Of a stretch of 64,000 bases of DNA, positions 12,623 to 23,702 are shown piece by piece. The translations under genes were made by a program, and so were the position numbers. The notes below the pieces were generated by a model. It was not told the origin of the DNA, did no database searches, and saw only the letters and a list, made by a program, of their open reading frames with translations. Location: assembly GCA_033816765.1 (NCBI GenBank), contig CM066298.1, positions 496,001 to 560,000 on the forward strand. The letters are read 5' to 3'. The first letter of the stretch is position 1, and every line of letters starts with the position of its first letter. This DNA is from Nothopassalora personata (Eukaryota; Ascomycota; Dothideomycetes; Mycosphaerellales; Mycosphaerellaceae).

Positions 12623-14265
12623 TTGGAGCGTGCTGCAAGTCCCGCTTTGGACGCGGCTTCGACTTGTGAAATTTACGACGGCATATCTTCGTTCTCTCCT
12701 CAATTGAAAAAGATGTCGAAGCATACGTGCCAAATGCCTCCTATGCTTGCGCATCCGATGTCGCCCGCGACAGCCACATCATCTACGAATTCGTCCTTAT
12801 CCGATACGATCGGCAGTCACTTCGACCCTGATCGCAGCCCGGCAAGCGAATACACACGTCCAGCTAGCTACGTCGATGACAACTCACCCGGCATGATTAG
12901 GGCAGGCATATTGCCAGATGTTTCGCCCGGGAATGAGACTTTTGCTCAAAACGTCACGTTTCGTGACGATGGCACTAAGGCCAAGACCTGGGCAGACTAT
13001 TGTGCAGAGCATACTAAGCTGAAGAGCTACGATGCTGCAGTCGCAGCGGCCGCTGCTGCTGAGCTTCTCGAGCATCGTACTGGCGCATCGATCCTTACGC
13101 CAGGTCCTGTCGAGGCCGTGGACAGGTTCCCGCTGACGCCAAGAGCGCATAGCGACCTTTTTCAGACTGGTATAGAATCGCCTACGATCGACAAGGCGTT
13201 CCCTTCCAGCGATGCGACTTGTGAACCTTCTACTACCAAGACTGATAGGACCACGAAGTCGGCCAACGAGAAAGCTTCTCCAGCACGAACCATGACAAAC
13301 CAAGCTTCGGAGCTAGAGAAACCAGGGAAAGCAAAGAAGCCAAGGCGAGACAGCACAGACATTGATAACACCGCCACACGCCCGGAATACAACGACTGGA
13401 AGGACCTCACATGGGAAGACAAGGTATGCCGTCATCAGCAAAAACAACCACGCGAGATAGGCTGACACGTGGCGCACAGCGCCGAGAACGAGGCATCCTC
13501 ACATCAGAGCTGTCACAATGGAACTTTGATGACGCAAGTCAACGTCCTCAAAAGACTCCTTCAACTCCATACGGACCCAAATGGGAAGTCTCGGATCCTC
13601 TCGACCTTTGTGGCCTAGGGCAGCAACCTGATAAGGACGACTACTTTGCGCCAAGAAAATCTACAGCCTGCACTCTGCGAACCAGTGTTACACCCAATCT
13701 CACGAGGCAAGAAGACATCACGGAATACATCAAGAACAAGTTTCAAGCCCACGCAGATCAAATGGAGGCAAGAGCCCACGCAGTACCGTACTCACACCCT
13801 TGCACTGGCCGTCCAAGCCGCGACTTCAGCGCAGGCGAAATCCTCGAACGCGAAAACAACTCCTCCGCAAGCGAATTCAACCGCTCCAGAGACCTGCGCG
13901 ATAACATGACAGATCGCAAGCTCTCTGGCTCGCCCCGGGACTCGAAATTCTGCCGCACCACGATCCATGCGGATCTCTCGCCTCCATTGAGTAGAGGCCA
14001 ATCGATTGGACTCCCTGACTGCTCGCAAGATCCTATGGTGAGGGCTGCGGGATTTGAGAAGGTCTCCAGTCGCACTTCAGCCGGCGGAAGGTCGAAGCTT
14101 GAAAAGTCAGTCGGGTCGCCGGGTCGTGCAGATGCTTCGGTGGGGAAGGCGCCGGCGTTTGAGAAGCAGTCGAGTCGTGGCAGTCAGCAGCAGAGTGCGC
14201 AGCCCGGGTTAGTGAAGGTGAGGAATAAGGATGGGGAGACGTTGCAGTTGGGTGGGAAGGAATGA
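12623..14265 (+). CDS. Hypothetical disordered Ser/Pro-rich protein
   Basis: Two exons, 12623-13423 and 13480-14265 (528 aa). The intron starts GTATGC, has a GCTGAC branch site and ends ACAG; both sides are open in the joined frame and the first ends at a codon boundary. The protein is low-complexity: Ser/Thr/Pro-rich, with an alanine run around residues 140-150, several basic SP/TP-type sites, and a C-terminal part rich in Arg, Ser and Gly. A WADYCAEH segment and YNDWKDLTWEDKRRERGILTSE just around the splice junction look like the most ordered stretches. No signal peptide or transmembrane segment. I do not recognise the family. The true start could lie further upstream if another exon exists. 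Confidence 0.6.
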
Positions 14266-14529
14266 ACAGTGTGAGTTATTCGCAGCTACCATGATGAGAT
14301 TTCGATGTATCTGAAGACACTCGCTCATAACATGTCTCACTCTGCTTATTCTGTTCCTAGGTCGACGCTCACTGTCGAGTCGTCCTAGCTCGATGATCGC
14401 AGCACCACTGCTTCTCGAACACTTTTCAGGCTCTCCTGCTCTCGGACCTTCTGCTCGCTAGACCCTGATGTAGTCCTGCGCCAACGGAACGAGCACTGTC
14501 TTTCCAGCCTCCTTGTTGCGACGTTGCAA

Positions 14530-15553
14530 TCACTCGATGAGGACTTCCTTGTCCCACGTCTCCATCTCAGCATCCTCAACGCTAAATATGGATAGGCGTC
14601 TCTCTAGCAGATCCAAGAACAGGCGGTGCATAGTCGAGTCAGTGGCGCATCTCTTGAACACGATGTCTCGAAGCGCTTTGCATGCCGCCGCATTTTCTCG
14701 CTGGGTTTCGCCATAACGGAAGAAACTGCGAATGACCTCCTCCTGGAAGGCAGGTTCTTGCAGCTCTGCACCCATAGGGCCATAACCCAGAGCTTGACAA
14801 GGATGTGGAGCTTGGTGTGTGCTTCACTCTTGGTCTTGCACCCGCCTGCGTGCCGGAGCATCTCATCGATTACTTCGCATACTTCCTCCCCAGGAATCTC
14901 CAAGTAGGTTCCGTCGAGATGCACCCAGTCGAGGTATGCTTGAAAATTTCGACGCCGGGTCTTGGACAGGTGTACCTCTCGTTCGGTATCTTGCGGAGTA
15001 GTCTTCGTGCACTGCTCCTTGAAGAATGTCGAGTCCTTGAAGATCATTTCTTGGTGCACGATGCAGATACCAGAGTCGAGCCCGTCGAAAGTCACTTTGA
15101 TGGCGTTGGTGTCATCGAGTCTACGGATTTGGTCAGCAGGTCGCTGCCTGTGAGTTGTGCCAGCCTACCTCGCCATCTTGTTGATCTTATCGCTACGGTC
15201 TTCATCTTAGTATACACCCAGTTCATGTAGATCTGAAAGTGCCTCGCCGCATGATCTGGTAGCTCGAACGAAAGATCGGATCCCTCTTGTTGAGCTGCAT
15301 CGCAGCCCTTCTTGAAATATGGTGACTGATTGCAGATGATTCCTTGTTGACCAGAAAGGTATTCCGGGCTCCTTGTTCGGCAGGACCAACAGTAACTTTG
15401 ATGGCGTCTTGGGCCGTCATTCTGGGACTACGTCAGTGAATTGGCCATATCTTCAAATCCAGAGACTTACTTGGCCAGCTCCGTGAGCCTGTTGGTGTAG
15501 TCTGTGTCGTCGCGTTTGCGCTTTGCGGAGTCGTCGACGGTGGCGGTGGTCAT
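14530..15553 (-). pseudogene. Tandem BTB/POZ-domain gene with three frameshifts
   Basis: BTB proteins usually act as dimerising substrate adaptors of Cul3 ubiquitin ligases. Exon 1 (15553-15471) joins in phase to 15421 after a GTAAGT...CCCAG intron. The frame then reads DAIKVTVGPAEQGARNTFLVNKE, and a shift near 15340 is needed to continue IICNQSPYFKKGCDAA, a textbook BTB segment, then HFQIYMNWVYTKM. Past a second shift (15176-15226) and an intron ending near 15126, a second BTB half appears (NAIKVTFDGLDSGICIVHQE, DSTFFKEQC). A third shift near 14775 is needed to reach ELQEPAFQEEVIRSFF and the stop at 14530. The two halves are similar around AIKVT, which suggests an internal duplication. No intron can repair the first shift (only 26 nt available). 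Neighbouring genes are intact, so decay is more likely than sequencing error. Confidence 0.7.
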
Positions 15554-15759
15554 GTTGTAAGATATTGTGAGCGTGTGTGAGCGTTTGTGGTGATGGAACT
15601 CCAGACTAAATGGTGAGTGTGACTTGTGGATGTTTAGAAATGTATCTAGAAGTATCCAGGTCGTGCAGATCGAGCATGTGACAGCAGTCTGGCATCAGAA
15701 TAAGCATCTTCACTTTCCGCTCACATGCCTCGGATCAGATCATCGTTATTCATTCAGCC

Positions 15760-17058
15760 TCATGAAACACTCTTCTTCACCTTCCCATAACGACTCCTAA
15801 TCTCCTCCTTCACCGCCTCGGTAACCTCCTTCGTCCCAGCACTGCCACCCAAATCCCTCGTTAGAATGCCCCTCCCACAAACATTCTCCACACACTCCAG
15901 CAACCTCTCCGCCGCTTCCTCCTCTCCAAGCCACTTTAGCATCTCAGCAGCCGTCCAGAAAGTCGCCACAGGGTTCGCAACGCCCTTCCCCGTAATATCG
16001 AAAGCAGAGCCATGAATCGGCTCAAACATACTCGGATTCTGCCTCGTTGGGTCAAGGTTCGATGTCGGAGCAATTCCAATCGAGCCAGCTAATGCAGCCG
16101 CCAGATCCGACAGGATGTCCGCGTGAAGGTTCGTAGCAACGATGGTGTCAAGAGACTGTGGTTGCAGCACCATGCGACAAGTCATGGCGTCGACCAACAT
16201 TTTCTCCACTGTGACGTCCTCGAAGTCCTTGGCCACCTCAGCTGCGATTTCGTCCCACATGACCATCCCATTCCTTTGCGCATTGCTCTTGGTCACGACT
16301 GTAAGGTGCTTTCTCGGTCTCTTCTGCGCCGTCTCAAATGCAAAGCGGATCAGCCTCTCCACACAATGTCTGGTGAAGATTGAGACTTCTGTGCTCGTCT
16401 CCCACGGCAGACCCTTGTGGGACCTTCCACCTTGACCAGCATACTCGCCCTCGCTGTTCTCGCGGATGATGACCCAATCCAGATCACCCGTCTTTGCTTT
16501 CCGCAGTGGCGACTCCGTTCCCTTGAAGATCTTCGTTGGCCGGACATTAGCATACTGTTGGAAGGGTTGGCAGATCGCCAATCTCAGACCCCATAGAGAG
16601 ATATGATCAGGTACATCCGGAGCTCCAACCGCACCGAAGAGGATGGCGTCGTGCTTCTTGAGGGACTCGAGCCCGCCGTCTGGAATGTACTTGCCGGTCT
16701 TCTTGTAAGTTTCGGACGACCAGTCGTAGTCTTCGAAGGTCAGGTTGAAAGAGCCGTCGGCTTCTGAGAGAGTCTTGAGGACTTCGACACCGGCGTCGAT
16801 GACTTCTGGACCGATGCCGTCGGCAGGTATACAGGCTATGCTATAGGTTTTGCTGTCCTGGGAAATGGCGATTGGAGACATGGTGGCAGTTGGGTCGTGG
16901 TTCTTGCTTGGATCCTTGCCTCGGATGTCCCGGAATGAATGAAGCGATGCCTGTGAATACCTTTGACGAGGGAAAGATGATGGATCGAATGCTGGCGAAA
17001 ATGGAAGCAATATGTACTTTCGACTCGAGAACATCGTTGTGGACCGACGCTTGCCCAC
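15760..17058 (-). CDS. Tartrate/D-malate dehydrogenase-like decarboxylating enzyme
   Basis: Member of the isocitrate/isopropylmalate dehydrogenase family, closest by eye to bacterial TtuC/DmlA: NAD-dependent oxidation and decarboxylation of D-malate, or oxidation of tartrate, with a divalent metal. Single exon, 432 aa. Landmarks: IPADGIGPEV near the start of the fold, FGAVGAPDVPDHISLWGLRL (replacing the isopropylmalate-specific loop), IIRENSEGEYAGQGGR, VVTKSNAQRNGMVMWDE with the catalytic Lys, the metal-binding region VDAMTCRMV and DILSDLAAAL, and the NAD loop FEPIHGSAFDITGKG-ANP. The core starts at the Met at 16881; the preceding 59 residues are basic and Ser-rich and could be a mitochondrial presequence or 5' UTR. 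Substrate is inferred from the family only. Confidence 0.88.
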   Translation of the reverse strand: MGKRRSTTMFSSRKYILLPFSPAFDPSSFPRQRYSQASLHSFRDIRGKDPSKNHDPTATMSPIAISQDSKTYSIACIPADGIGPEVIDAGVEVLKTLSEADGSFNLTFEDYDWSSETYKKTGKYIPDGGLESLKKHDAILFGAVGAPDVPDHISLWGLRLAICQPFQQYANVRPTKIFKGTESPLRKAKTGDLDWVIIRENSEGEYAGQGGRSHKGLPWETSTEVSIFTRHCVERLIRFAFETAQKRPRKHLTVVTKSNAQRNGMVMWDEIAAEVAKDFEDVTVEKMLVDAMTCRMVLQPQSLDTIVATNLHADILSDLAAALAGSIGIAPTSNLDPTRQNPSMFEPIHGSAFDITGKGVANPVATFWTAAEMLKWLGEEEAAERLLECVENVCGRGILTRDLGGSAGTKEVTEAVKEEIRSRYGKVKKSVS

Positions 17059-17806
17059 ACCGGCTGAATGTTGAGGCTTGAACTTTCAGCCTGAATGAAG
17101 GCAGCTCTTTCTCCACCTCACGTTTCTCTGGACATCACCTCTTCTTTCTATGTGTGTTTCACGATGTAAGGGCTTCAGATCCAAGTCGGCATTATGAGGG
17201 CAGAAGGCGGATTAATGGAAGTTTTCTCGATATGATACTACTCTTGGCAACTGAAAGGCGGTTAGCACGAGTCTCAGTGAAGAGATCGTCATCGACTGTA
17301 TTCCTTGCTGTAGCAAACCGGAAGTCTAAAGAAGCCTGTTGAACACTACCGGTTGTGTTCCAAGGCCTTGACAGTACAGAAGCGCGCACAACCAAATCCA
17401 ACAACACCGTGGTCTGCAATTGGTTTTACATTACAGTCAAAGAGGCGAATTAGACTCCGAGAATCCAGTGGATTACGATCGTGCCCAGGGTGGTGTGTGT
17501 ATTGCAGTGTTATATACACACAGCTACCGGGCCTAACTACTACAGTATCAGCGCGTGCGGTAGGTGAAGCCCAAGCCAATTCCTGCAGCGAGCTGAGGTA
17601 ACAATGCCGCACTTCCTACTATACAGTAGCAACGTTGCACAACTACACCTTCAATATGCTAATACGACAACTGTCCAGTCCACGAGGATTGTAGCTGCTA
17701 CATCTTGCTGCCGCTGCAGCCGTGTGCTAATGCTTCTTGAAGCCGGCTGTTGAGGGAAACGGAAAGTCCTCCTGCACGCCACCTACAGTAGGTCAGCACA
17801 CAAAGC
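17059..17806. other. Intergenic stretch
   Basis: No gene or repeat recognised before the MITE target duplication at 17807-17816. Confidence 0.4.
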
Positions 17807-17816
17807 CCGAATCTAC

Positions 17817-18326
17817 CGGTGAATTACTCCCATGGGGACAATTATGTCAGAAATTACTGCTATAGGGATTATTATGCAAAAATTACTCCTATAGGGACTT
17901 ATAGGGATGCCAAATTACTGCTATAGGGACACATTATAGCAATCTTTAGCCTTCAACTTAGGGCGTGTTGCAGGGTGCAAAAAGATAGGTATATTAGCTA
18001 TAGGTGTAAAAAGTGAACTTTTTGCACCTATAACATAGTCAACTATTATTTCTGTAGATGCTAAACACTTCGTCGCTGCAAGGGCAGTAACAAGGAGGGA
18101 GAGTGTTTTGTGTTTTCGGCGGCGGGTCTAGTAGGTACGGGTGTCCGCAAGGACAGCTTGAACAAGTGTGCTTAGTGCCGCAAGTAAGGCAAGCCTTGCG
18201 AGTAGTTAGGTGGTGTGTCTGTCTAGGTCTCTGCTATAATGTGTCCCTATAGCACTAATTTGGCATTGCTATAAGTCCCTATAGCAGTAATTTTTACATA
18301 ATTGTCCCTATAGGAGTAATTCACCG
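17817..18326. mobile_element. Mutator-like MITE with long terminal inverted repeats
   Basis: A 510-bp non-coding element. Its left end, CGGTGAATTACTCC, matches the reverse complement of its right end (18313-18326). The inverted similarity runs about 96 bp on the right and about 125 bp on the left. The left arm is longer because one unit of about 29 bp is duplicated. Each arm contains several copies of a motif close to TTACTGCTATAGGGAC. The flanks are 10-bp direct repeats with one mismatch: CCGAATCTAC (17807-17816) and CCGAATCCAC (18327-18336). Long inverted repeats with a 9-11-bp target duplication are the hallmark of Mutator-like elements. A smaller near-perfect hairpin lies in the core at about 17998-18032. 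No transposase frame is present, so it is non-autonomous. Confidence 0.85.
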
Positions 18327-18551
18327 CCGAATCCACGGTACTGGAAAAATCAGCCAGCGGTAAAGCTGTGTAGAGCAGCAGCCCCTGATGAGCCATGAGC
18401 CCACCCCGCCAGCGACCACAGTCTAGAAAGTGTTCACTGAACGAGACGGAGTTGGTCAAATCTTCTACCTCGCACCAAAAGCATATGAAAGGCCCTTGCG
18501 GCCATGTATTCCCACCAGCACCTGTAAAGCCAACCACAGTCCATACTCACA

Positions 18552-18983
18552 ATGAAGTTCACCATCATCGCAATCCTGCCCTCAGCAGTAACTGCGGCCA
18601 TCGCCTGGGTAAGTCAGAATCACCAACTCTATCCCAAGCACCCAGGGCGAGATCTATGAAACCACTGCATCCTCGATCCGCGGAAGCATCTCTATTGATC
18701 GAATCGCCACTGATATAAACATACCACAGACCTGCCAACCACCTCGCGGCGCAAAGGATCAATTCGGCGACTGCACCGACCGCAGCAGCTCACACGTGTA
18801 TACATGCAGAAACCAGGCGGTACGTCCCTTCACATCCCTGATGTCTGCCATAGACCTCACTGACGTTCACACTAACCGTCAACCGACACCGGCCGCTGCA
18901 AGCATGCCGGCAACCATTGCACACCCGGCCAACTTGGCTCAGAAGATCAGAGCAACGTGATCTACCACGCGGAGTGCTCTTAG
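18552..18983 (+). CDS. Small secreted cysteine-containing protein
   Basis: Exons 18552-18608, 18730-18819 and 18903-18983 join to a 75-aa protein. Exon 1 encodes a hydrophobic signal peptide (MKFTIIAILPSAVTAAIA). The mature part is about 56 aa with five cysteines, in contexts such as TCQPPRGAKDQFGDC, VYTCRNQ, GNHCTPGQ and the C-terminal AECS. Introns are GTAAGT...CACAG and GTACGT...GCAAG, the second with a CACTAAC branch site. A reading with one more cysteine (Gly-Arg-Cys before the last exon) would need a non-AG acceptor. Size, signal peptide and paired cysteines fit a candidate effector or antimicrobial-type secreted protein; no family was recognised. It lies 216 bp downstream of the MITE's right target duplicate. 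Confidence 0.6.
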
Positions 18984-19120
18984 TCGTAGCAAAGGGATAG
19001 AAAGCACTAGGCGGGCTAAATGAGGATTGCATTGACACAACTGCATCAAAGTTCCTGAAGTTTCTTTCATTTCGAGTCCAACGTTCAAGCCTACCCACCC
19101 TTACCAGGCAGTCATCAGGT

Positions 19121-22103
19121 CTACTCGCGCTTCTCATACAGCAAGATATACGCGACCTTGTTATCACGCACATTCGCCGGAGGCTTCGGCGTCCGCTTCC
19201 CTGTAGTGCTGGGAGTAGCAGTGCCATTCGTAGCAGCAGCCGCAGCGGCATTTGAGAATTTCTTCGCGTGACCGTTAGCCTGCGACCACGGGCGGTTGTC
19301 CTCCTCTGGCTTGTCATCATCATCCAAGCCGCTGAACATATTTCGCTGCTTTTGTAGCTCTTGGTCGTTCTTGTGTTGCTCGAGTGCTCTGGCGAGCAAC
19401 TTTGGGTCTTCTTCGCTACCGCCTTCGGCGACGTCTTCTGGACGAATGCGGCGAATAATCGTGTCGTCCATGCGGACCCACTCGCGGGAGTCTTGGCGAA
19501 GGACGTCAACGGTATAGTGTCCGCCAGCTGCTGATTTGCCGTGATGGTAAACGACAGCAGTGAGGCGGTACCTGGGCAGTGGCTTTGTGGCTCCCATACC
19601 GGCACGTTTGGCTGGCGCAAAGACCTCCTTAGGAATCTCGAGGTCCAGAGGGTAGCCGATCTTCTTCCAGATCTTCTGTGTACCACCGCTGTTGTCGTAC
19701 TGGAAGCGCTTGAGGTGAAGCACGAGGACGGGAGGCAGAGTCTCAACAAACACTTGCTTCTTTGCAGTGTTGCCGCGACCACCAAAGTCTCCTTCGAAGG
19801 CTTCTGGGATTGTCAAGCCTTTGAGTGCGTCGATGATGTTGTTGACGTTCTGTGCGCCAATGTCCAATTGAAGAGGCTTGTATGGCTCCAGAGTCACGGA
19901 GTCCTTCTTGCCAGGCACGCGCAGCTCTGAGCGCAAGTGACCGCCGAAGATCTTGGTAATGGGTGTTGGTGCATCGTGCTGACCAGCAGTGCGTGTCTCT
20001 GCTGCTTTCTGCCTTGGTCCGACCTCAAGCCAGCCATCGTCTGCGACTGATGGGGAAGCGATTGAGCCTGGCGAGGCAACGCCATTCTGCTGCGGCTGAG
20101 GGTCATTCTGACCTTGCATGACCTTGACGCACTCGTCGTGAAGTCCCTCAAGCAGAAAGCCCAAGAACTCCTCGGCGTCTTGCTGGAAGCCCCTCTGTGG
20201 ATCGTGTTAGCATTCTTCAGAGATATCGTAATTCTGCTTCAACTCACCCTCATGCTAGCAAATCGTGGCAACCTCTGGATGACCTCGTACACGTACTCCG
20301 GTGTGCACGGCTCCCCATACTGCTCCAGCTGTTCTTGCTTCAGCATTGGCCGCAACGCATCCGCTGAAGGAGCGCTGGCCAAGGTCTTGAACTCCCGAAC
20401 AAACATGATCATCGCGTCAACAAGAGGGGTATCGCTTTTCATAGAATGTACAGTCCGTTGCCTCACTTGGTCCAGGAAGCTGTAGAAGGGAACACAGAAA
20501 ACCAGAACCTGAAGAATCTGTTTTCGGGTCAGTACTTTCAGCAGAATTTTCCTTCTGTGATGCTTACCGAATTCATATAACACATATTACCAGTATTTAC
20601 TAGCCCTCGGGGTTCGAGGAAGGATACCTGCAAATCGCGCTGCACGTCGTACTGCTTTAGCGCATCTGCGAGGGAAGCGCTCTTCGGCAGTGGAAGGCTT
20701 TTGTGAACAGCAGCACCATTAGCAGCAGAAGACGATGTTGCAGGTTTGGCGTTCTTCTTCACGAGGTCGGCCCACGACTTAGGTGGAGCTGCTGGTGCAG
20801 GCTTTGGCTTTTCTTCCTCAGCCTTGATTGCCTCCTCGGTGACTGTGGATTGCTCGGCTTCCTCCTTTGGTGTGGTGTCTGCCTCTTGGTTTGCTGTGGT
20901 TGGCCGTGAGGTGGAGTCCTTTCGCAGCTTGGGCAAAGCCGGAACGACTGGCACCGCAATTTTGGCTGTAGTGTCGCGTCTTGCGTGCTGCTGAGTTGGA
21001 GTGGGTTTTGGAGGGTCGGACGTTGCTTGAGCGGGAGTTTCAGGCGCGGAAGCATTCGCAAAGTCGCTCTCGCTTGGTGCTTGGCTCGTAGCAGGCGTTT
21101 CCTGCTCACTCGGCGCTGCTATTGTCGAGGTCTCAGAGCCTGGCTCTTCTGCTGACGCCTCACGAGACTCCTGCTGCGCTGGACCGTCCTCCTCGTTCGC
21201 ATCTTCCTGTAGTACATCTTCGCCAGGTCTTGTGGGGAGCGCGACTACCCCTGCGTCGGCCGAATGGAGGTTTCGTCGTCGACGTCGTGAGGTCACTGCG
21301 CGAGCTGGAAATGCCTCGTCTGGTACGGAATACCACGGCAATTGAGGCCAGAAGGGCTCCCGGACCTCGCTCACATCTTGAAGTGGGTTCACAGGTTCTC
21401 GATGCGGGGATGGAGCTGGGGGTGTTTCTATGCGCTGTGGTGCGGGTGGTGGTGCAGCAGCTGCTGGCGGTGGTGGTGGCTGGGACGGTGCCGGAGAGGG
21501 CGAAGGAGATGCCGCGGCAACAAGCGCTTGTTGCTGATGGTGCACATATGGCGGAGCTGGTCTGCGAGTGGGTTAGTAATGTGCTATTCCAGTGCTACGC
21601 GTGACACCGCGCGGCGTGCCCCAGCAAAATGGTCCTTGCAATCACTCCACGCGCAATGATCGCCATGATGTTCTCTTCCATCTCCTCCGTGATGCGCATA
21701 GTGCGCTTTGGATCCATGGCGCTAACAATATGCCGACTCGGATAACTCACCTGGGAGATTGTGTGTGCTGAGGCGGCAGACTCGGCTGTCGTGTGACCGG
21801 TGTCATTGCCTGGTGAGGCTGGGAAGTGACGACCATTGGGCTTCTGGGTTGCGCATACTGCTGCGGCATATGCTGTATGGGCGGAGCATAGTGCTGGGGG
21901 ATGTATGGGCCTGGTTGCTGCTGCCAACGTGGATAGTGCGGCGGCGGAGCATAGTATTGTGGATGGTACCCGTACATCGGTGCAGGGCCCGGTGTCATTG
22001 GGCCGTGATGGTAGCCATGATACTCCCTCCTATGCTGTTGATGCAGAGGGACCCCCGGATTGTTGTGCTGTCCCGGAGGTCCCTGCTGCATGTGGTGTTG
22101 CAT
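19121..22103 (-). CDS. UBP3: Ubiquitin carboxyl-terminal hydrolase, Ubp3/USP10 type
   Basis: Cysteine protease that removes ubiquitin from proteins; yeast Ubp3 and human USP10 act in ribophagy, trafficking and stress. Minus-strand exons are 22103-21751, 21561-20568, 20517-20248 and 20194-19121 (896 aa). Splice junctions restore GNMCYMNS-ILQVLVFCVPF and FASMR-RGFQQDAEEFLGFLLE. The N-terminal third is Pro/Gln/Tyr-rich and probably disordered. The catalytic Cys is in GLVNTGNMCYMNS; the His box reads KSAAGGHYTVDV, followed by EWVRMDDTII, and the LPPVLVLHLKRF substrate-binding motif is present. The end YILLYEKRE is typical of USP10 members. The first intron (189 nt) is longer than the others. No catalytic residue is missing. 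Confidence 0.9.
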
Positions 22104-23208
22104 AGCTTCCCACCAACAGGTGGTAGGCCGTGCCGAAGATCCAGGCAGGCGGCCTTAGTGGTCGGTCGAGGAAGGGGCGGTCGAGCTTGGGCTGGTGGTC
22201 GGACACATTGAAGATAGGCCGTGTTGTGAGGTGGTGGTTGCGAGGCGCGTGCTCGGTTAGGCAAGGATGATCCAGTGGCAGCTTTGAGGTCCAAGGAAAC
22301 TTTTGGAGAGCTGTCGAGCCCGCGATTAATCAGCAACACGCAATGCGCTTCACCACGGCTGACCACGCGTGACACGAGGCGTGGTCACAAGGAAGGAAAG
22401 GGCGATGCTGGAAGGCAATCAGGCGTGGATGAATTGAATGGCCCTGGTCGCAGAGTCGAAGTCCCACGTCTGCACGGGCCAAGCAATTCTTGGCGGACTC
22501 GAGAGATTGATGAGTGACAAAAAGCCGCCCCACGACAATGCTTCAACATTCACCATCCCACGAATTTGTCCTGTAAGATACAAGCTGCTTCGATAGTGGC
22601 CTCACTCGCCATTGTAGCGTATAACTCTACATCGTGACGCGCCCGCACGCGTTGTGCTAGGGCTCCTCGCAGCAAGCCCGGCTTTTGGTCCTGAGGCACC
22701 AAGTGTTGTTCTCTGCTTGTAGACCTGAGGTAGCTTATACATGCAACAAGACATTGTCATGAGTGATCATCGCATACGTATTCCCGAGGTGGCGATTTTA
22801 CAGAAGTCCAGTGCTGGCATGCACGCCACCTTTCGACAACGCAGTTAAATGCCCCCGTGCGTGTAATCATGCGCGACAAAGTAAGTATGACAGTCCCGAG
22901 CTGTGGGATCGATATGGAATGCCGACGGAGTGCTCGGAGTGTTGCTGGACGCGGCGCGAAGGGACGCTGAAGCCAGGCCTCATACAAGACATCTTATGTG
23001 GGTCTCGCGAGCCGCGTACACAACGCTGGTTCATTGAGACGGACGAAGCCTTACTGTACACCTCACATTGTGCTCGAGAAGAGTCCTTCATGCACGAAAG
23101 CGTGACGCCTCCACGACCTCGATAACTAACCTTCACCTTTACGCCGTGCCATGCCATTGGTATCATTTTGTTTGCTGTTGGTACACGACCATCACAAGTC
23201 CTTCACGA
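22104..23208. other. Intergenic stretch
   Basis: Only short frames on both strands, none with a recognisable domain. It contains the promoter of the deubiquitinase gene and the 3' UTR of the Mgr2 gene. Confidence 0.4.
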
Positions 23209-23702
23209 TCATGACTCTTGCTGAAGATTCCTCCTCCTCTGCATATGCTCCGCAATCGTCGGCCGTCCGTGTCGCATTTGTGCTGCCTTGAAGGCTTCAG
23301 TTATTATGGGCGAGCTGTCTGTTCGTATCGTGGTTCCGATGGACATGAAGAACCTAGCTACGTCAGCACAGTTCTTGCCAATCCTCCTACGCAACAATAC
23401 CCAAACGTCGCTGCTGAACCCAGCATGTATTGCCCAAGCGTTCGCATCATGCCATTAGGACCGGGACCGAATCTGATGATGTTTGTTGCGCCGAAGATGA
23501 AGCCAATACACAAACCGACCGCTATCTTTCATCAGTGCTGATCAATCTCGTTCTTCCGAGGCTGCCACATACTGCCTCCCATCATAGCACCCATCTTGGC
23601 TGCGAGATGTTAGAGTACGTTTGCTTGTCTTGGTCTGTTTGGTCTACCTTTGTCAAAGGTCGATGGACCGGCCATGCCTCCAGCTCCTGCGACGGGCGGC
23701 AT
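23209..23702 (-). CDS. MGR2: Mgr2/Romo1-like TIM23 subunit
   Basis: Mgr2 is a small inner-membrane protein that seals the TIM23 translocase laterally during protein import. Four short exons had to be joined: 23702-23648, 23599-23573 (27 nt), 23521-23401 and 23353-23209, giving 115 aa. Junctions are in phase and restore FDK-AKMGAMMGG, GG-TVGLCIGFIFGA and AATFG-FFMSIGTTIRTD. The two glycine-zipper membrane segments are MMGGTVGLCIGFIFG and LGSAATFGFFMSIGTTIR, separated by a Gly/Pro/Asn loop, as in the family. The C-terminal tail is polar and basic. Introns are 44-51 nt with GT...AG ends. Splice choices were guided by family conservation; alternative acceptors a few bases away exist at introns 2 and 3. 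Confidence 0.88.

Noticed and set aside
15170..15350. Intron as explanation of the BTB frameshifts
   Set aside because: The available GT...AG interval at the first shift is only 26 nt, and joining through the second leads to a stop.
18790..19785. 331-codon minus-strand frame
   Set aside because: Overlaps the C-terminal exon of the deubiquitinase in another frame and is Arg/Ser/Thr-rich without domains.
22763..23125. Plus-strand 120-codon frame with several Cys/Trp
   Set aside because: No signal peptide, poor codon bias, competing frame on the other strand.
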